DNA of 50,763 nt from Verrucomicrobiota bacterium. Lineage in GTDB: Bacteria; Verrucomicrobiota; Verrucomicrobiia; Opitutales; Opitutaceae. The first letter of the stretch is position 1. Every line of letters starts with the position of its first letter. Location of the stretch: NCBI GenBank assembly GCA_023391285.1, contig JAEWBF010000032.1:1-50763 (forward strand). Direction: 5' to 3'. Below the pieces are notes generated by a model. It made no database searches. It was not told the origin of the DNA and saw only the letters and a list, made by a program, of their open reading frames with translations. Of the stretch, positions 50,612-50,763 are shown in pieces. A program made the translations under genes and the position numbers.

Positions 50612-50763
50612 TCCCCAACCCGCCGTTCCCGCTTCGCCGCGATTTCAGATCCGCCCCCACCATGTCCCGCAGTCACCCAATCCCCCCGACTGCTTCACCC
50701 TCGCCCGCCCCCTCCTCGCGCGCACACGCTTCCTCCACCCCGCGCCCAACCCCCTCCCTCGAC
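50612..50763 (+). other. Window end, possible start of a downstream gene
   Basis: 151 bases after the MoxR element. An ATG at 50662 opens a frame that stays open to the window end (34 codons), rich in Pro, Ser and Arg and without a recognisable motif. Other frames are also open here because the sequence is very C-rich. I cannot say which, if any, is a gene. Confidence 0.2.

Overview
The window is a GC-rich (about 65%), gene-dense bacterial chromosome segment with no plasmid, phage or transposase genes. The complete division/cell-wall (dcw) cluster running mraZ-rsmH-ftsL-ftsI-murE-murF-mraY-murD-ftsW-murG-murC-murB-ddl-ftsQ-ftsA-ftsZ, an SHD1-thioredoxin protein, a DUF4159-MoxR block, a divergent FtsZ and abundant word-like palindromes all suggest a member of Verrucomicrobiota, probably near Opitutaceae. 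That placement is an inference from gene style and order; there is no 16S rRNA here.

Layout. 58-19886 (minus strand): the dcw cluster, read from mraZ down to ftsZ, with a LysM protein between murD and ftsW and a 62-codon ORF between mraZ and rsmH. MurE carries the DNPR signature expected for meso-diaminopimelate. 20138-23443 (minus): gatC-gatA-gatB, the tRNA-dependent amidotransferase. 23557-24777 (plus): a response regulator with an unassigned output domain. 24807-29225 (minus): rpmI-rplT-pheS-pheT with a terminator-like structure ahead of pheS. 29443-31104 (plus): an exported TPR protein. 31101-34809 (minus): pabB-pabC-folC, and 34858-36661 (plus) folP-folB-folK, a divergent folate block. 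36855-37214: tRNA-Lys(CTT), tRNA-Thr(TGT), tRNA-Gln(CTG). 37607-42471 (plus): a Ton-type energy-transduction operon exbB-exbD-exbD-tonB-TPR plus two membrane-anchored coiled-coil proteins, closed by a strong terminator. 42660-42736: tRNA-Pro(CGG). 42755-46015: an MBL-fold protein, pyrE, an AHSA1/SRPBCC protein and an SHD1-thioredoxin. 46169-50581 (plus): a TPR peptidase, a DUF4159 protein and a MoxR ATPase in one operon that runs toward the window end.

Two themes stand out. First, most same-strand junctions are translationally coupled by 1-4 base overlaps (ATGA or GTGA), while nearly every junction in the dcw, gat and phe operons wider than about 80 bases (ftsZ/ftsA, ddl/murB, murG/ftsW, gatA/gatB, pheT/pheS, pheS/rplT) is filled by a long inverted repeat made of short repeated words. 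Second, shorter palindromes beginning GTAG occur between genes, supply the stop codon of two genes, and one sits in frame inside murF. MurD has a comparable in-frame repeat and FolP a less certain one. Together these look like a small palindromic repeat system that has colonised essential operons. It is the best candidate here for something undescribed.

FtsZ appears to lack the second catalytic aspartate of its T7 loop, and the Ton operon includes two TolA-like anchored coiled-coil proteins of unknown role. Both deserve a closer look.
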